Origin: an uncultured Blautia sp.
GTDB lineage: Bacteria; Bacillota; Clostridia; Lachnospirales; Lachnospiraceae
DNA length: 64,000 bases
NCBI GenBank assembly: GCA_934373235.1
Contig: CAKROW010000005.1
Coordinates: forward strand, 19,026-83,025
Direction: 5' to 3'
Positions 8,899 to 17,410 of this stretch are shown piece after piece. Made by a program: the position numbers and the translations under genes. Under the pieces are notes generated by a model. The model searched no databases and had not been told where the DNA came from. It was given only the letters and a program-made list of their open reading frames with translations. The stretch's first letter is position 1. Every line of letters begins with the position of its first letter.

Positions 8899-10415
8899 AC
8901 ATAAAAGAAGCAAAAGAAGAGATCAGACATACATTTCTGGCCTACAACAGAAAAGATGCCCATGGAAGATATCTGTTTCCAAGACTGAGACAGCGGCCAA
9001 TTCTTCTTATGGGGCCTCCGGGAATAGGAAAGACCGCGATCATGGAACAGGTGGCAGGAGAGTGTAATGCAGGTCTTGTGGCGTATACCATCACCCATCA
9101 TACAAGACAGAGTGCGATAGGGCTGCCCAGGATCGTGACACGCTGTTATAACGGAAAAGAGGTCAGCGTTACAGAATATACTTTAAGCGAGATCATTGCT
9201 TCCGTGTATGACTGTATGGAGAGTACCGGAAAAAAAGAGGGGATCCTTTTTATAGATGAGATCAACTGTGTTTCAGAAACACTGGCTCCAACCATGCTGC
9301 AGTTCCTCCAGAACAAAACATTTGGAAGCCACAGGGTACCGGATGGATGGCTGATCGTGGCAGCAGGAAATCCACCGGAATATAATAAATCTGTCCGTGA
9401 GTTCGATATTGTGACACTTGACCGTGTACGGCGGATAGATATAGAGGCTGATCTGGATGTGTGGATGGAATATGCCTGGAAAAAAGAGATACATGGAGCA
9501 ATCCTGTCATATCTCGGTATGAAAAAAGAACATTTTTATTCAGTAGAAAATACTGTGGACGGAAAATTTTTTGTGACAGCCAGAGGATGGGAAGATCTTT
9601 CGGAAATTCTGAAGGCATATGAGGAAATCGGTGTGGAGATCACGGAGAACCTTGTACATGAATATCTTGGCAGGGAAGAAATCGCCAGAAGCTTTTTTGC
9701 CGGTTATCAGCTTTATCGGAAGTATGGAACAGACTATGGACTGGAACGGCTGGTCAGTGGAGAAATGTCAGAAGAAGAGCAGGGAGAACGGGAAAAAATG
9801 GCCAAAGCCGCATCCTTTGAGGAACGTTTCCTTGTAACAGGACTTCTTCTGGATGTGCTCAATGAAGAGTTTATCTTTAATGAAAAGCTGGAGGAGGAAA
9901 CAGAGTCGCTTTATCAGGAACTTCTGCATCTGAAGACTTTTCTGAAGGACAGACAGGATATGATGGCGCTGGAAGAGTTCACAGATGGAAAGAAAAAAAG
10001 CCTTGCTGTGCGGCTGGATGCAGAGCTTCTCACAGAGGCACAGCAGATAAGGGAGGAGTCTGTGATCCGTATTCTGGAGGAATACAGCCTTACATTGCGT
10101 AAAGAACATATCACAGATACAGAAAAAGGCTTTGAACGGATCAGACAGTTATTTAATGAGACGGTCAAAAAGAATATGGAATATGCATGCTGTACAGAAA
10201 CGGAACTTAAACGGGCTTTTTCCTTTATGAAAGCCTGCTTTGGTGACGACCAGGAAATGATCCTTTTTGTTACAGGACTTACCAGGAACAGCCATGCAAC
10301 GGCATTTATCAGGAAACATGGCTGTGATCCCTATTTTGATTGCTGTGAAAGGCTTCTTTACAGGAAGCAGGAGAAGAAACTTCAGGAAGAATGTGAAGCG
10401 CTATTAGAAAAATGA
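8895..10415 (+). CDS. MoxR-type AAA+ ATPase
   Basis: 506-residue ATPase. GPPGIGKTAI (residues about 35-45) is the Walker A loop, ILFIDEINCV (about 115-125) the Walker B motif, and VAAGNPPEYN the sensor 1 strand typical of MoxR proteins. A long alpha-helical C-terminal region (about 280-506) lacks a recognisable domain and is longer than in most MoxR proteins of about 320 aa. Translation is coupled to the VWA gene by an ATGA overlap. The pair, with the small protein upstream, probably forms one ATP-driven assembly or remodelling machine. Confidence 0.85.
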   Translation: MNIKEAKEEIRHTFLAYNRKDAHGRYLFPRLRQRPILLMGPPGIGKTAIMEQVAGECNAGLVAYTITHHTRQSAIGLPRIVTRCYNGKEVSVTEYTLSEIIASVYDCMESTGKKEGILFIDEINCVSETLAPTMLQFLQNKTFGSHRVPDGWLIVAAGNPPEYNKSVREFDIVTLDRVRRIDIEADLDVWMEYAWKKEIHGAILSYLGMKKEHFYSVENTVDGKFFVTARGWEDLSEILKAYEEIGVEITENLVHEYLGREEIARSFFAGYQLYRKYGTDYGLERLVSGEMSEEEQGEREKMAKAASFEERFLVTGLLLDVLNEEFIFNEKLEEETESLYQELLHLKTFLKDRQDMMALEEFTDGKKKSLAVRLDAELLTEAQQIREESVIRILEEYSLTLRKEHITDTEKGFERIRQLFNETVKKNMEYACCTETELKRAFSFMKACFGDDQEMILFVTGLTRNSHATAFIRKHGCDPYFDCCERLLYRKQEKKLQEECEALLEK

Positions 10416-10459
10416 ATAATGCCTTAACGAATACTTATGACTGAAAAGGGCCTGGCGGG

Positions 10460-10489
10460 TTGACAGACAGGTAAGATTGGTGATACCGT
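10460..10489 (+). promoter_or_regulatory. Candidate purC promoter
   Basis: TTGACA at 10460-10465 is followed after 18 bases by TACCGT with a TG extension (extended -10). It lies about 50 bases upstream of the purC start. I see no purine riboswitch core in the 125-base gap. Confidence 0.4.
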
Positions 10490-10540
10490 AATTGTGTCGA
10501 AAACAAAAACCTAAAAAACCGAATGATGAGGTGTGAGAAC

Positions 10541-11413
10541 ATGCAGGAATTAAAACCAATCAAAGAAGGTAAAGTACGTGAGATTTATGATAACGGTGAC
10601 AGTCTGATCATGGTCGCTACAGACCGTATCAGTTGCTTTGACGTGATCCTGAATAACGAAGTTACAAAGAAAGGTGCCGTACTGACACAGATGTCCAAGT
10701 TCTGGTTTGATATGACAGAGGACATTCTTCCAAACCATATGATTTCTGTAGATACCAAGGATATGCCGGAGTTTTTCCAGCAGGAGAAATTTGCAGGGAA
10801 ATCCATGATGTGCCGTAAGCTTAATATGCTGCCCATCGAGTGTATTGTTCGCGGATATATTACAGGAAGCGGCTGGGCAAGCTACAAGGAAAACGGAACA
10901 GTCTGCGGAATCAAGCTTCCGGAGGGACTTAAGGAGTCTGACAAGCTGCCTGAACCAATCTACACACCATCCACAAAGGCAGAGATCGGCGACCACGATG
11001 AGAATATTTCTTTTGAACAGAGCATTGACCATCTTGAGAAGTACTTCCCTGGAAAAGGCCGTGAGTATGCTGAGAAGCTTCGTGACAATACCATTGCACT
11101 TTATAAGAAATGTGCGGAGTATGCACTCAGCAGGGGAATCATCATTGCAGATACAAAATTCGAATTTGGCCTTGATGAGGAGGGCAATATGGTGATCGGT
11201 GATGAGATGCTCACACCGGACAGCTCCCGTTTCTGGCCGGCAGAAGGATATGAGCCGGGACATGGCCAGCCATCCTTTGACAAACAGTTTGCACGTGACT
11301 GGCTGAAAGCCAATCCCGGAAATGACTGGACACTTCCACAGGAGATCGTGGACAAGACCATTGAGAAATACCTTCAGGCATATAAAATGCTTACAGGCAA
11401 AGAACTGGCATAA
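10541..11413 (+). CDS. purC: Phosphoribosylaminoimidazole-succinocarboxamide synthase
   Basis: SAICAR synthetase: ATP-dependent joining of aspartate to CAIR in purine synthesis, cytosolic. The 290 residues correspond to the longer, yeast-like class common in Clostridia. Visible motifs are KEGKVREIYD, TDRISCFDV, PIECIVRGYITGSGW and IIADTKFEFG, with DEMLTPDSSRFW near residue 230. GAGGTG lies eight bases before the ATG at 10541; the in-frame ATG at 10523 lacks a site. No other purine genes are nearby. The stop codon lies exactly at the border of a GC-rich repeat element. Confidence 0.93.
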   Translation: MQELKPIKEGKVREIYDNGDSLIMVATDRISCFDVILNNEVTKKGAVLTQMSKFWFDMTEDILPNHMISVDTKDMPEFFQQEKFAGKSMMCRKLNMLPIECIVRGYITGSGWASYKENGTVCGIKLPEGLKESDKLPEPIYTPSTKAEIGDHDENISFEQSIDHLEKYFPGKGREYAEKLRDNTIALYKKCAEYALSRGIIIADTKFEFGLDEEGNMVIGDEMLTPDSSRFWPAEGYEPGHGQPSFDKQFARDWLKANPGNDWTLPQEIVDKTIEKYLQAYKMLTGKELA

Positions 11414-11497
11414 AAAGCCCTCCGGGCAGGATCACACTGCATCGGAGAGGGATTATGTCGCTGAAGCGGCCCGTTGCAGGCGCAGGATTCTTTTTTG
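11411..11497 (+). repeat. GC-rich repeat element, copy A
   Basis: About 87 bases starting at the purC stop codon closely match 47999-48093, sharing the GCCCTCCGGGC start, the CTGC-TCGGAGAGG block and ATGTCGCTGAAGCG. It ends in GCAGGATTCTTTTTT, so it may serve as the purC terminator. Confidence 0.75.
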
Positions 11498-11517
11498 ATT
11501 TGAATATATGAGGATTG

Positions 11518-11549
11518 AACAGGCACCGGAGATACTCCAGGTGCCTGTT
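11518..11549 (+). other. Hairpin downstream of purC
   Basis: AACAGGCACC and GGTGCCTGTT form a perfect 10-bp stem with a 12-base loop. There is no following T-tract, so it is not a standard terminator. Confidence 0.45.
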
Positions 11550-11599
11550 GGCATATGTGGAAAAGGATCAAAGCCTGTTTCCTGTAGCTGAGAAAACAG

Positions 11600-11628
11600 T
11601 TGCAAGAAAAGATGCGAAAACTTATAAT
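11600..11628 (+). promoter_or_regulatory. Promoter of the sortase gene
   Basis: TTGCAA and TATAAT are separated by exactly 17 bases, about 20 bases upstream of the sortase start codon. Confidence 0.65.
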
Positions 11629-11648
11629 GAGGGCAAAGGAGAGTGATT

Positions 11649-12473
11649 ATGAGCAGTTCAAACAACGAAAAAAAGAGAACGGCAGGCGACTATATCCTGA
11701 TCGTGGTCCTGGTAGTGGCAGTGGGGGTTTTCTGTTTTGCGGCATTTAACCTTTTTCATATTTTTACAGAATATAAAAAGGGAACCGATGAGTACAAGGA
11801 TATCACCCAGATGGCAGTAACTGAGCGTGATCCGGATGAGGAAGCAGAAGATCTGGAGCAGCCACAGCAGCAACAGCCGGTGGCGCCTATCAGCGTTGAT
11901 TTTTCTTCTCTTAAGGAGATCAACGATGATGTGATCGGATGGATCTATATGGAGGCACTGCCGGAGATCAGTTACCCGGTAGTTCAGGGAAAGGACAACA
12001 GCACCTACCTTCACACAACCTATGAGAAAAATTACAACTTTGCGGGAACTATTTTTATTGACTATGAGAACAAGAGGGATTTTAATGACTGCAATACCCT
12101 TGTGTACGGACATAATATGAAGAATGGTTCCATGTTTGGTAAATTAAAAAAATACAGTGAAGACGATACTCTTTATAAAACAAGCAAATATTTCTGGATC
12201 CTTACACCGGACCAGGATTACCGTTATGAGATCATAGCTGCTTATACAACGGCTGTGGACAGCGATACCTACACACTTTTCAAGGGACCGGGCAGGGTGT
12301 TTCTGGAATATGAAAAAAAGATGATCGCCAACTCTGAGATCCAGACAGATGTCAAAGCCGAAGATGCCAATATGAAGGACAAGATCGTTACCCTGTCTAC
12401 ATGCACAGGCAATCAGGCAACAAGATTTGTGGTTCAGGGAAAGCTGGTCAATGCCGTTGATCCCAGGGGCTAG
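11649..12473 (+). CDS. Class B sortase
   Basis: 274-residue membrane-anchored transpeptidase that cleaves a sorting signal and attaches a surface protein to the cell wall. One transmembrane segment lies at about residues 13-35, then a Pro/Gln-rich linker, then the sortase domain. Catalytic residues are His155 in YGHNM, Cys252 in TLSTCTG and the arginine of ATRFVVQ. The class B N-terminal helix and SYPVVQGKDNSTYLH motif are present. AGGAG lies seven bases before the ATG at 11649, favoured over GTG at 11643. No substrate protein with a sorting signal is encoded nearby, so it probably acts on distant targets. Confidence 0.9.
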   Translation: MSSSNNEKKRTAGDYILIVVLVVAVGVFCFAAFNLFHIFTEYKKGTDEYKDITQMAVTERDPDEEAEDLEQPQQQQPVAPISVDFSSLKEINDDVIGWIYMEALPEISYPVVQGKDNSTYLHTTYEKNYNFAGTIFIDYENKRDFNDCNTLVYGHNMKNGSMFGKLKKYSEDDTLYKTSKYFWILTPDQDYRYEIIAAYTTAVDSDTYTLFKGPGRVFLEYEKKMIANSEIQTDVKAEDANMKDKIVTLSTCTGNQATRFVVQGKLVNAVDPRG

Positions 12474-12518
12474 TATAAGTGCATAAGAAGGAAGTTTCGT
12501 AAAGAAGGGAAGTTGCAT

Positions 12519-13247
12519 ATGGGAAAAGAAGTGGAAGAATTACAGAAGATCATAGATCAGTATGACAATATCGTATTTTTTGGCGGAGCCGGTGTATCCA
12601 CAGAAAGCGAGATCCCGGATTTCAGAAGCCAGGACGGGCTTTATCATCAGAAGTATGATTATCCACCGGAAACGATTCTGAGCCATACCTTTTTTATGAG
12701 AAATACGGAAGCTTTTTATAAATTTTACAGAGATAAAATGCTCTGCGATACTGCAAAGCCCAATGCCGCACATAAAAAACTGGCAGAGCTTGAGGCAGCA
12801 GGGAAGCTTAAGGCTGTCATCACCCAGAATATTGACAATCTTCATCAGATGGCAGGCAGCAAAAAAGTCCTGGAGCTTCATGGGAGTGTATACAGGAATC
12901 ACTGCATGAAATGTGGAAAATCCTACAGCTTTGCCGATATAAAAAATTCAGAGGGAGTACCTCACTGTAAGGAATGTGGCGGGATCATCAAACCTGAGGT
13001 GGTTCTTTATGAGGAGGGGCTTGACAATGACACCATCAATGAATCAGTGAGGGCTATCTCCAAAGCTCAGGTGCTGATCATTGGCGGAACTTCCCTGGCT
13101 GTCTATCCGGCGGCAGGATTGATCGATTATTTTCAGGGGGATAAGCTTGTGGTGATCAACAAGGCACCGGGACCCAGAGACCGGTATGCGGATCTTCTTA
13201 TTCAGGATCCTATCGGAAAGGTATTTTCACAGATAAAAGTTAAATAA
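12519..13247 (+). CDS. cobB: NAD-dependent protein deacylase (sirtuin)
   Basis: 242-residue Sir2-family enzyme removing acyl groups from lysines with NAD+. GAGVSTESEIPDFRS is the NAD-binding loop, TQNIDNLH the conserved core, and the histidine of LELHGS the catalytic base. CMKC and CKEC supply the structural zinc ligands. The C-terminal GGTSLAVYPAAG and VINKAP segments complete the Rossmann fold. ATG at 12519 is preceded by AAGGGAAG; TTG at 12513 is less likely. The gene lies 12 bases upstream of the DUF951 gene and probably shares its transcript. Confidence 0.93.
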   Translation: MGKEVEELQKIIDQYDNIVFFGGAGVSTESEIPDFRSQDGLYHQKYDYPPETILSHTFFMRNTEAFYKFYRDKMLCDTAKPNAAHKKLAELEAAGKLKAVITQNIDNLHQMAGSKKVLELHGSVYRNHCMKCGKSYSFADIKNSEGVPHCKECGGIIKPEVVLYEEGLDNDTINESVRAISKAQVLIIGGTSLAVYPAAGLIDYFQGDKLVVINKAPGPRDRYADLLIQDPIGKVFSQIKVK

Positions 13248-13259
13248 AAGGAGAAAGAG

Positions 13260-13448
13260 ATGGGACTTAATTACGAAGTAGGGGATGTTGTGACATTAAA
13301 AAAATCCCATCCCTGCGGAAGCAAAGAATGGGAGATCCTGCGTGTCGGCGCAGATTTCCGGCTGAAATGTGCAGGCTGCGGACACCAGATCATGGTTCCG
13401 AGGAAGCTTGTGGAGAAAAATACAAAAAACCTGGCGAAAAAAAATTGA
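13260..13448 (+). CDS. DUF951 family protein
   Basis: 62-residue basic cytosolic protein. The pattern YEVGDVVTLKKSHPCGS..W.I.RVGADFRLKC..C is diagnostic of DUF951, a small beta-barrel family often found next to rpsF in Firmicutes; three cysteines are present. No biochemical function is established. AAGGAG precedes the ATG. It follows the sirtuin by 12 bases, and the rpsF promoter starts just after its stop. Confidence 0.88.
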   Translation: MGLNYEVGDVVTLKKSHPCGSKEWEILRVGADFRLKCAGCGHQIMVPRKLVEKNTKNLAKKN

Positions 13449-13466
13449 AAAAAATGAAATTTGTTC

Positions 13467-13495
13467 TTTACAGACCCGGAAAGTTATGTTAAAAT
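13467..13495 (+). promoter_or_regulatory. Promoter of rpsF-ssb-rpsR
   Basis: TTTACA and TAAAAT are separated by 17 bases, with about 77 bases of leader before rpsF. Confidence 0.65.
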
Positions 13496-13572
13496 TAACA
13501 ATCGTGATATATTTCATATCCTTGCTCTTTGGTATGCAAAGGGCCAGAAGACCATAAGGAGGTAAGACAAGC

Positions 13573-13860
13573 ATGAACAAGTACGAGTTAGCATTAGTTG
13601 TGAACGCTAAGCTTGAGGACGAAGCACGTGACGCTGTAGTAGAGAAAGCTAAATCCTACATCACACGTTATAACGGCGTGATCACAGAAGTAGAAGAATG
13701 GGGTAAGAAGAAATTAGCTTACGAAATTCAGAAAATGCATGAAGGCTTCTACTATTTTATTCAGTTTGAAGCAGATTCTCAGTGCCCGGCAGAGATCGAG
13801 AGACATGTCCGCATCATGGACAATGTATTAAGATACCTGGTTGTCAGAAAAGAGGCATAA
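13573..13860 (+). CDS. rpsF: 30S ribosomal protein S6
   Basis: 95-residue small-subunit protein that pairs with S18 on the platform of the 30S. The YELALVVNAKLEDEA start, VEEWGKKKLAYEIQK and the FYYFIQFEA strand are typical. AAGGAGG precedes the ATG. The order rpsF-ssb-rpsR is conserved in bacteria and indicates one operon. The 72 bases between rpsF and ssb contain no gene. In B. subtilis this operon is autoregulated by an S6:S18-binding leader; I could not model one here. Confidence 0.97.
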   Translation: MNKYELALVVNAKLEDEARDAVVEKAKSYITRYNGVITEVEEWGKKKLAYEIQKMHEGFYYFIQFEADSQCPAEIERHVRIMDNVLRYLVVRKEA

Positions 13861-13932
13861 TTTTTTCAACGGATTTTAGAAAGCACCATTATGAACCCGT
13901 TCAGCTGATCAAATCATAAGAGAGGTATAACG

Positions 13933-14391
13933 ATGAACAAAGTAATCTTAATGGGACGCTTAACAAGAGATCCTGAGGTAAGATACTCCGCAGGAGAAAA
14001 TGCCCTGGCAATCGCCAGATATACGCTGGCAGTAGACCGCAGATTCCGTCGTGACGGAGAGGCAAGTGCTGATTTTATCAGTTGCGTTTCTTTCGGACGT
14101 ACAGCAGAGTTTGCGGAGAAGTATTTCAGACAGGGACTGAAAATTGCAGTTACGGGACGTATCCAGACAGGAAGTTATACGAACCGTGAGGGACAGAAGG
14201 TTTATACGACAGAGGTTGTTGTTGAAGATCAGGAGTTTGCGGAGAGCAAAGCATCAAGCGACAGCTATGCAGCATCTCATCCGAGAACAGAGGCAGCACC
14301 TGCACCGTCTATGCCAAGTCCGAGCGCAGCAAGCGCTGACGGCTTCATGAATATTCCGGATGGAATTGATGAAGAACTGCCGTTCAATTAG
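13933..14391 (+). CDS. ssb: Single-stranded DNA-binding protein
   Basis: 152-residue SSB that coats single-stranded DNA during replication and repair and recruits partners through its C-terminal tip. Residues 1-105 form the OB fold (MNKVILMGRLTRDPEVRY, then FISCVSFGRTAEFAEKYF). A low-complexity Ala/Ser/Pro linker follows, and the protein ends DEELPFN. That ending adds an Asn after the usual terminal Pro-Phe, a slight departure from the canonical tip. It sits between rpsF and rpsR. Confidence 0.97.
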   Translation: MNKVILMGRLTRDPEVRYSAGENALAIARYTLAVDRRFRRDGEASADFISCVSFGRTAEFAEKYFRQGLKIAVTGRIQTGSYTNREGQKVYTTEVVVEDQEFAESKASSDSYAASHPRTEAAPAPSMPSPSAASADGFMNIPDGIDEELPFN

Positions 14392-14439
14392 AACATCTGA
14401 TCAGGACAGATGAGACGAATAAGATAGGAGGAAACAATC

Positions 14440-14703
14440 ATGGCTTACAATAGAGGCGAAAGACCAGATTCTCCGATGAAGAGAAGAGGCGGACGCAGAA
14501 GAAAGAAAGTTTGTGTATTCTGCGGTAAAGAGAATAACGAGATCGATTACAAGGATGTAGCAAAGTTAAGAAAGTATGTTTCCGAGAGAGGTAAAATTCT
14601 CCCGAGAAGAATTACAGGTAACTGTGCTAAACATCAGAGAGCACTGACAGTTGCTGTTAAGAGAGCACGTCATATGTCCCTGATGCCATACGTTCAGGAC
14701 TAA
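14440..14703 (+). CDS. rpsR: 30S ribosomal protein S18
   Basis: 87-residue basic protein that binds 16S rRNA with S6. The CVFCGKEN segment retains two cysteines, the zinc-binding-like C+ form, and RGKILPRRITGNCAKHQR is the conserved core. TAGGAGG lies upstream. The transcript ends at a strong hairpin at 14721-14767. Confidence 0.97.
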   Translation: MAYNRGERPDSPMKRRGGRRRKKVCVFCGKENNEIDYKDVAKLRKYVSERGKILPRRITGNCAKHQRALTVAVKRARHMSLMPYVQD

Positions 14704-14720
14704 TTCAGAATCATCGAAGA

Positions 14721-14767
14721 GCCGTCACATGGGCAGATTGTTATATCTGCTGTGTGATGGCTTTTTT
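14721..14767 (+). terminator. Terminator of the rpsF operon
   Basis: GCCGTCACAT-GGGCAGAT pairs with ATCTGC-TGTGTGATGGC and is followed by six T. The 38-bp palindromic repeat begins at the very next base. Confidence 0.85.
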
Positions 14768-14805
14768 ATGTCATTGGAACATTACGGAGTAATTTCCTAT
14801 GACAT
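14768..14805. repeat. 38-bp palindromic repeat, copy 1
   Basis: An imperfect palindrome bounded by ATGTCAT and ATGACAT. Its reverse complement differs from copy 2 (47956) at about two positions and resembles copy 3 (62702). It sits directly after the T-tract of the rpsR terminator and is in inverted orientation relative to the other two copies. Confidence 0.85.
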
Positions 14806-14835
14806 GAACAGTTAATACCTTTTTCTTTACAGGTA

Positions 14836-14864
14836 TGGAATTATCAGGGTGAATCTGTTATAAT
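14836..14864 (+). promoter_or_regulatory. Candidate promoter of gdpP-rplI-dnaB
   Basis: A good TATAAT at 14859-14864 lies about 45 bases before gdpP. The -35 position (TGGAAT, 17-base spacing) is weak. Confidence 0.4.
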
Positions 14865-14909
14865 AAAAGACAGTTTCTTGTTAAATTACGTTAAAAGTAG
14901 GAAAAAGCG

Positions 14910-16964
14910 ATGAACAACAAAGTTAAATTTAAAGGGTCCATGAAACATTTTATGCGCTGGCCGTTGTATCTGTCACTTCTGGTGGTGGTGGTGAATCTGC
15001 TGGTGTATATTATAAGTGTGAGGGCCGGACTTCTGGTGTCCGCAGGTGTTGCCATTTACATAATGGCGGCTGTGAAGCTTTTCCGCTATCATAAGCCATT
15101 GATCGTCAATGATATGATCGCATTTGCCAATCAGTATGACATGGTGGAGAAACGGATGCTGGAGGAACTGGCACTTCCATATGCCATTATGGATATGGAG
15201 GGAAGAATGATATGGTCCAACCGACTGTTTTCGGGGATTACAGGCAGAGATCAGTTTTACAAAAAAAATATCAGCACCATATTCCCGGATATTACCCAGG
15301 ATAAGCTTCCGGTTGCAGAGGGAAAGGAGATCTCAGAGCTTAGTACCCGTTTTGGAGAACGTATCTACCGTGTTTCCATGCAGAGAGTGACCATGGGAGA
15401 AGTTGTGGGTCATGCGGATATCCTGGAAGGAGTTTCGCAGAATGTAAGTCTGATCGCCATGTACTTCTACGATGAGACACAGCTTAAGGATTATATTCAG
15501 AAGAATGAGGATAACAAGCTTGTTGTTGCCCTGGCATATCTGGATAATTATGAGGAAGCTCTGGAGAGCGTGGAGGATGTGAGAAGATCACTTCTCATTG
15601 CCCTGATAGACCGTAAGATCACCAAGTATTTTTCCAATTTTGATGGTCTTGTGAAGAAGCTGGAGAAGGACAAGTACCTTCTTATTATGCGTCAGAGTTC
15701 ACTGGAAACTCTGAAAGAACAGAGATTCCATATTCTGGATGAGGTGAAGACTGTCAATATCGGCAATGAGATGGCTGTCACATTAAGTATTGGTATAGGA
15801 CTGAATGCAGCCAGCTATATTCAAAATTATGAATTTGCCAGAATTGCCATAGAGATGGCACTTGGCCGGGGCGGTGACCAGGTAGTGATCAAAAATGGTG
15901 ACAGTATCACCTATTTTGGCGGAAAAGCCCAGCAGATGGAGAAATCCACCCGTGTAAAGGCCCGTGTGAAGGCCCAGGCACTCAAAGAGTTTATGAGTAC
16001 CAAGGAACGTGTGGTAGTTATGGGGCATAAGATCACAGACGTAGATGCACTGGGAGCTGCTATCGGTATCTACCGTGCAGGTAAGACTCTGGGTAAACCG
16101 GTGCATATTGTAGTTAATGATCCTACCACATCTATCCGGCCGCTTATGAGCGGATTTATGGAAAATCCGGATTATGAGCCTTCCATGTTTGTTGACAGTG
16201 CCCATGCAAAGGAGCTTGTGGATGATAACACAGTTGTCATTGTTGTAGATACCAACAAGCCAAGCTATACAGAGTGTGAGGAGCTTCTGTATATGACAAA
16301 GACCATTGTGGTCCTGGATCATCACAGAAGAGGCAATGAAGTGATACAGAATGCGGTGCTTTCCTATGTGGAGCCATACGCATCATCTACCTGTGAGATG
16401 GTTGCGGAGATATTGCAGTATTTTGCTGACGGACTGAGACTGAGAAGTATTGAGGCAGACTGTATTTATGCAGGTATTATCATTGATACCAATAATTTTA
16501 CCACAAGGGCCGGTGTCAGAACATTTGAGGCGGCTGCCTTCTTACGGAGATGTGGAGCGGATGTGACCAGAGTGCGTAAGGCGCTGAGAGATAATCTGGA
16601 TTCCTATAAGGCACGTGCGGAGGCAGTTCGGACTGCAGAGATCTACCGGGATTATTTTGCCATTGCCAGATGTCCCAGTGAGGGACTTGAGAGTCCTACT
16701 GTGGTAGGTGCACAGGCGGCCAATGAGCTTCTGAACATTGCAGGTGTGAAGGCATCCTTTGTTCTTACAAGCTATAACAATGTTGTTTATATCAGTGCCA
16801 GAGCTATTGACGAGGTTAATGTTCAGGTGATGATGGAGCGTATGGGTGGCGGAGGACATCTGAATGTTTCAGGTGCCCAGGTTAAGGCATCCATGGATGA
16901 AACAGAAAATATGCTTAAGGAAATCTTAGATCAATTTTATGAAGAAGGAGAACAGGACAAATGA
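14910..16964 (+). CDS. gdpP: Cyclic-di-AMP phosphodiesterase GdpP
   Basis: 684-residue membrane-bound enzyme hydrolysing c-di-AMP to pApA. Two N-terminal transmembrane helices (about 15-55) are followed by a PAS-like region (about 80-170), a degenerate GGDEF domain (GRGGDQV near 325) and the DHH/DHHA1 phosphodiesterase domain. Catalytic motifs are intact: GHKITDVDALG, VVDTN, LDHHRRG and GGGGHLNVSG. It regulates potassium, osmotic and cell-wall homeostasis through c-di-AMP. The stop overlaps rplI by four bases (ATGA), the conserved Firmicutes arrangement. Confidence 0.95.
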   Translation: MNNKVKFKGSMKHFMRWPLYLSLLVVVVNLLVYIISVRAGLLVSAGVAIYIMAAVKLFRYHKPLIVNDMIAFANQYDMVEKRMLEELALPYAIMDMEGRMIWSNRLFSGITGRDQFYKKNISTIFPDITQDKLPVAEGKEISELSTRFGERIYRVSMQRVTMGEVVGHADILEGVSQNVSLIAMYFYDETQLKDYIQKNEDNKLVVALAYLDNYEEALESVEDVRRSLLIALIDRKITKYFSNFDGLVKKLEKDKYLLIMRQSSLETLKEQRFHILDEVKTVNIGNEMAVTLSIGIGLNAASYIQNYEFARIAIEMALGRGGDQVVIKNGDSITYFGGKAQQMEKSTRVKARVKAQALKEFMSTKERVVVMGHKITDVDALGAAIGIYRAGKTLGKPVHIVVNDPTTSIRPLMSGFMENPDYEPSMFVDSAHAKELVDDNTVVIVVDTNKPSYTECEELLYMTKTIVVLDHHRRGNEVIQNAVLSYVEPYASSTCEMVAEILQYFADGLRLRSIEADCIYAGIIIDTNNFTTRAGVRTFEAAAFLRRCGADVTRVRKALRDNLDSYKARAEAVRTAEIYRDYFAIARCPSEGLESPTVVGAQAANELLNIAGVKASFVLTSYNNVVYISARAIDEVNVQVMMERMGGGGHLNVSGAQVKASMDETENMLKEILDQFYEEGEQDK

Positions 16965-17407
16965 AGATAATTTTACTGGAAGATGTGAAGTCCCTTGGAA
17001 AAAAAGGCGAGATCGTAAATGTAAGTGACGGATATGCGAGAAATATGATTCTTCCGAAGAAGCTTGGTGTTGAGGCTACATCCAGGAATCTGAATGATCT
17101 GAAACTCCGCAAGGCCAATGAGGAGAAGGTTGCACAGGAGAATCTGGACGCCGCGAAAGCATTTGCGCAGGATCTTTCCACAAAAGAGGTCATTCTGACA
17201 CTTAAAGTAGGAGAAGGTGGAAGAACATTTGGTTCTGTATCTTCCAAGGAAATCTCTGAGGCTGCAAAGAAACAGCTTGGTATTGATATTGACAAAAAGA
17301 AACTTCAGCTTGAAAGCCCGATCCGTACACTGGGTGTGACCAATGTTCCGGTACGTCTTCATCCAAAGGTAACAGGAAGCCTGAAGGTCTGGATCAAAGA
17401 GGCATAA
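16961..17407 (+). CDS. rplI: 50S ribosomal protein L9
   Basis: 148-residue two-domain protein that binds 23S rRNA near the L1 stalk. The N-terminal domain contains LLEDVKSLGKKGEIVNVSDGYARN, a long connecting helix follows, and the C-terminal domain ends in PVRLHPKVTGSLKVWI. It is translationally coupled to gdpP and lies three bases before dnaB. Confidence 0.97.
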   Translation: MKIILLEDVKSLGKKGEIVNVSDGYARNMILPKKLGVEATSRNLNDLKLRKANEEKVAQENLDAAKAFAQDLSTKEVILTLKVGEGGRTFGSVSSKEISEAAKKQLGIDIDKKKLQLESPIRTLGVTNVPVRLHPKVTGSLKVWIKEA

Positions 17408-17410
17408 TTC

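Noticed and set aside
10416..10540. Purine or PRPP riboswitch before purC
   Set aside because: No conserved core or terminator is visible in the 125 bases; only a weak promoter is supported.
14768..14805. Integration site or rho-independent terminator for the palindrome itself
   Set aside because: The palindrome lacks its own T-tract and has no integrase or att-like partner nearby, so it is reported only as a repeat.
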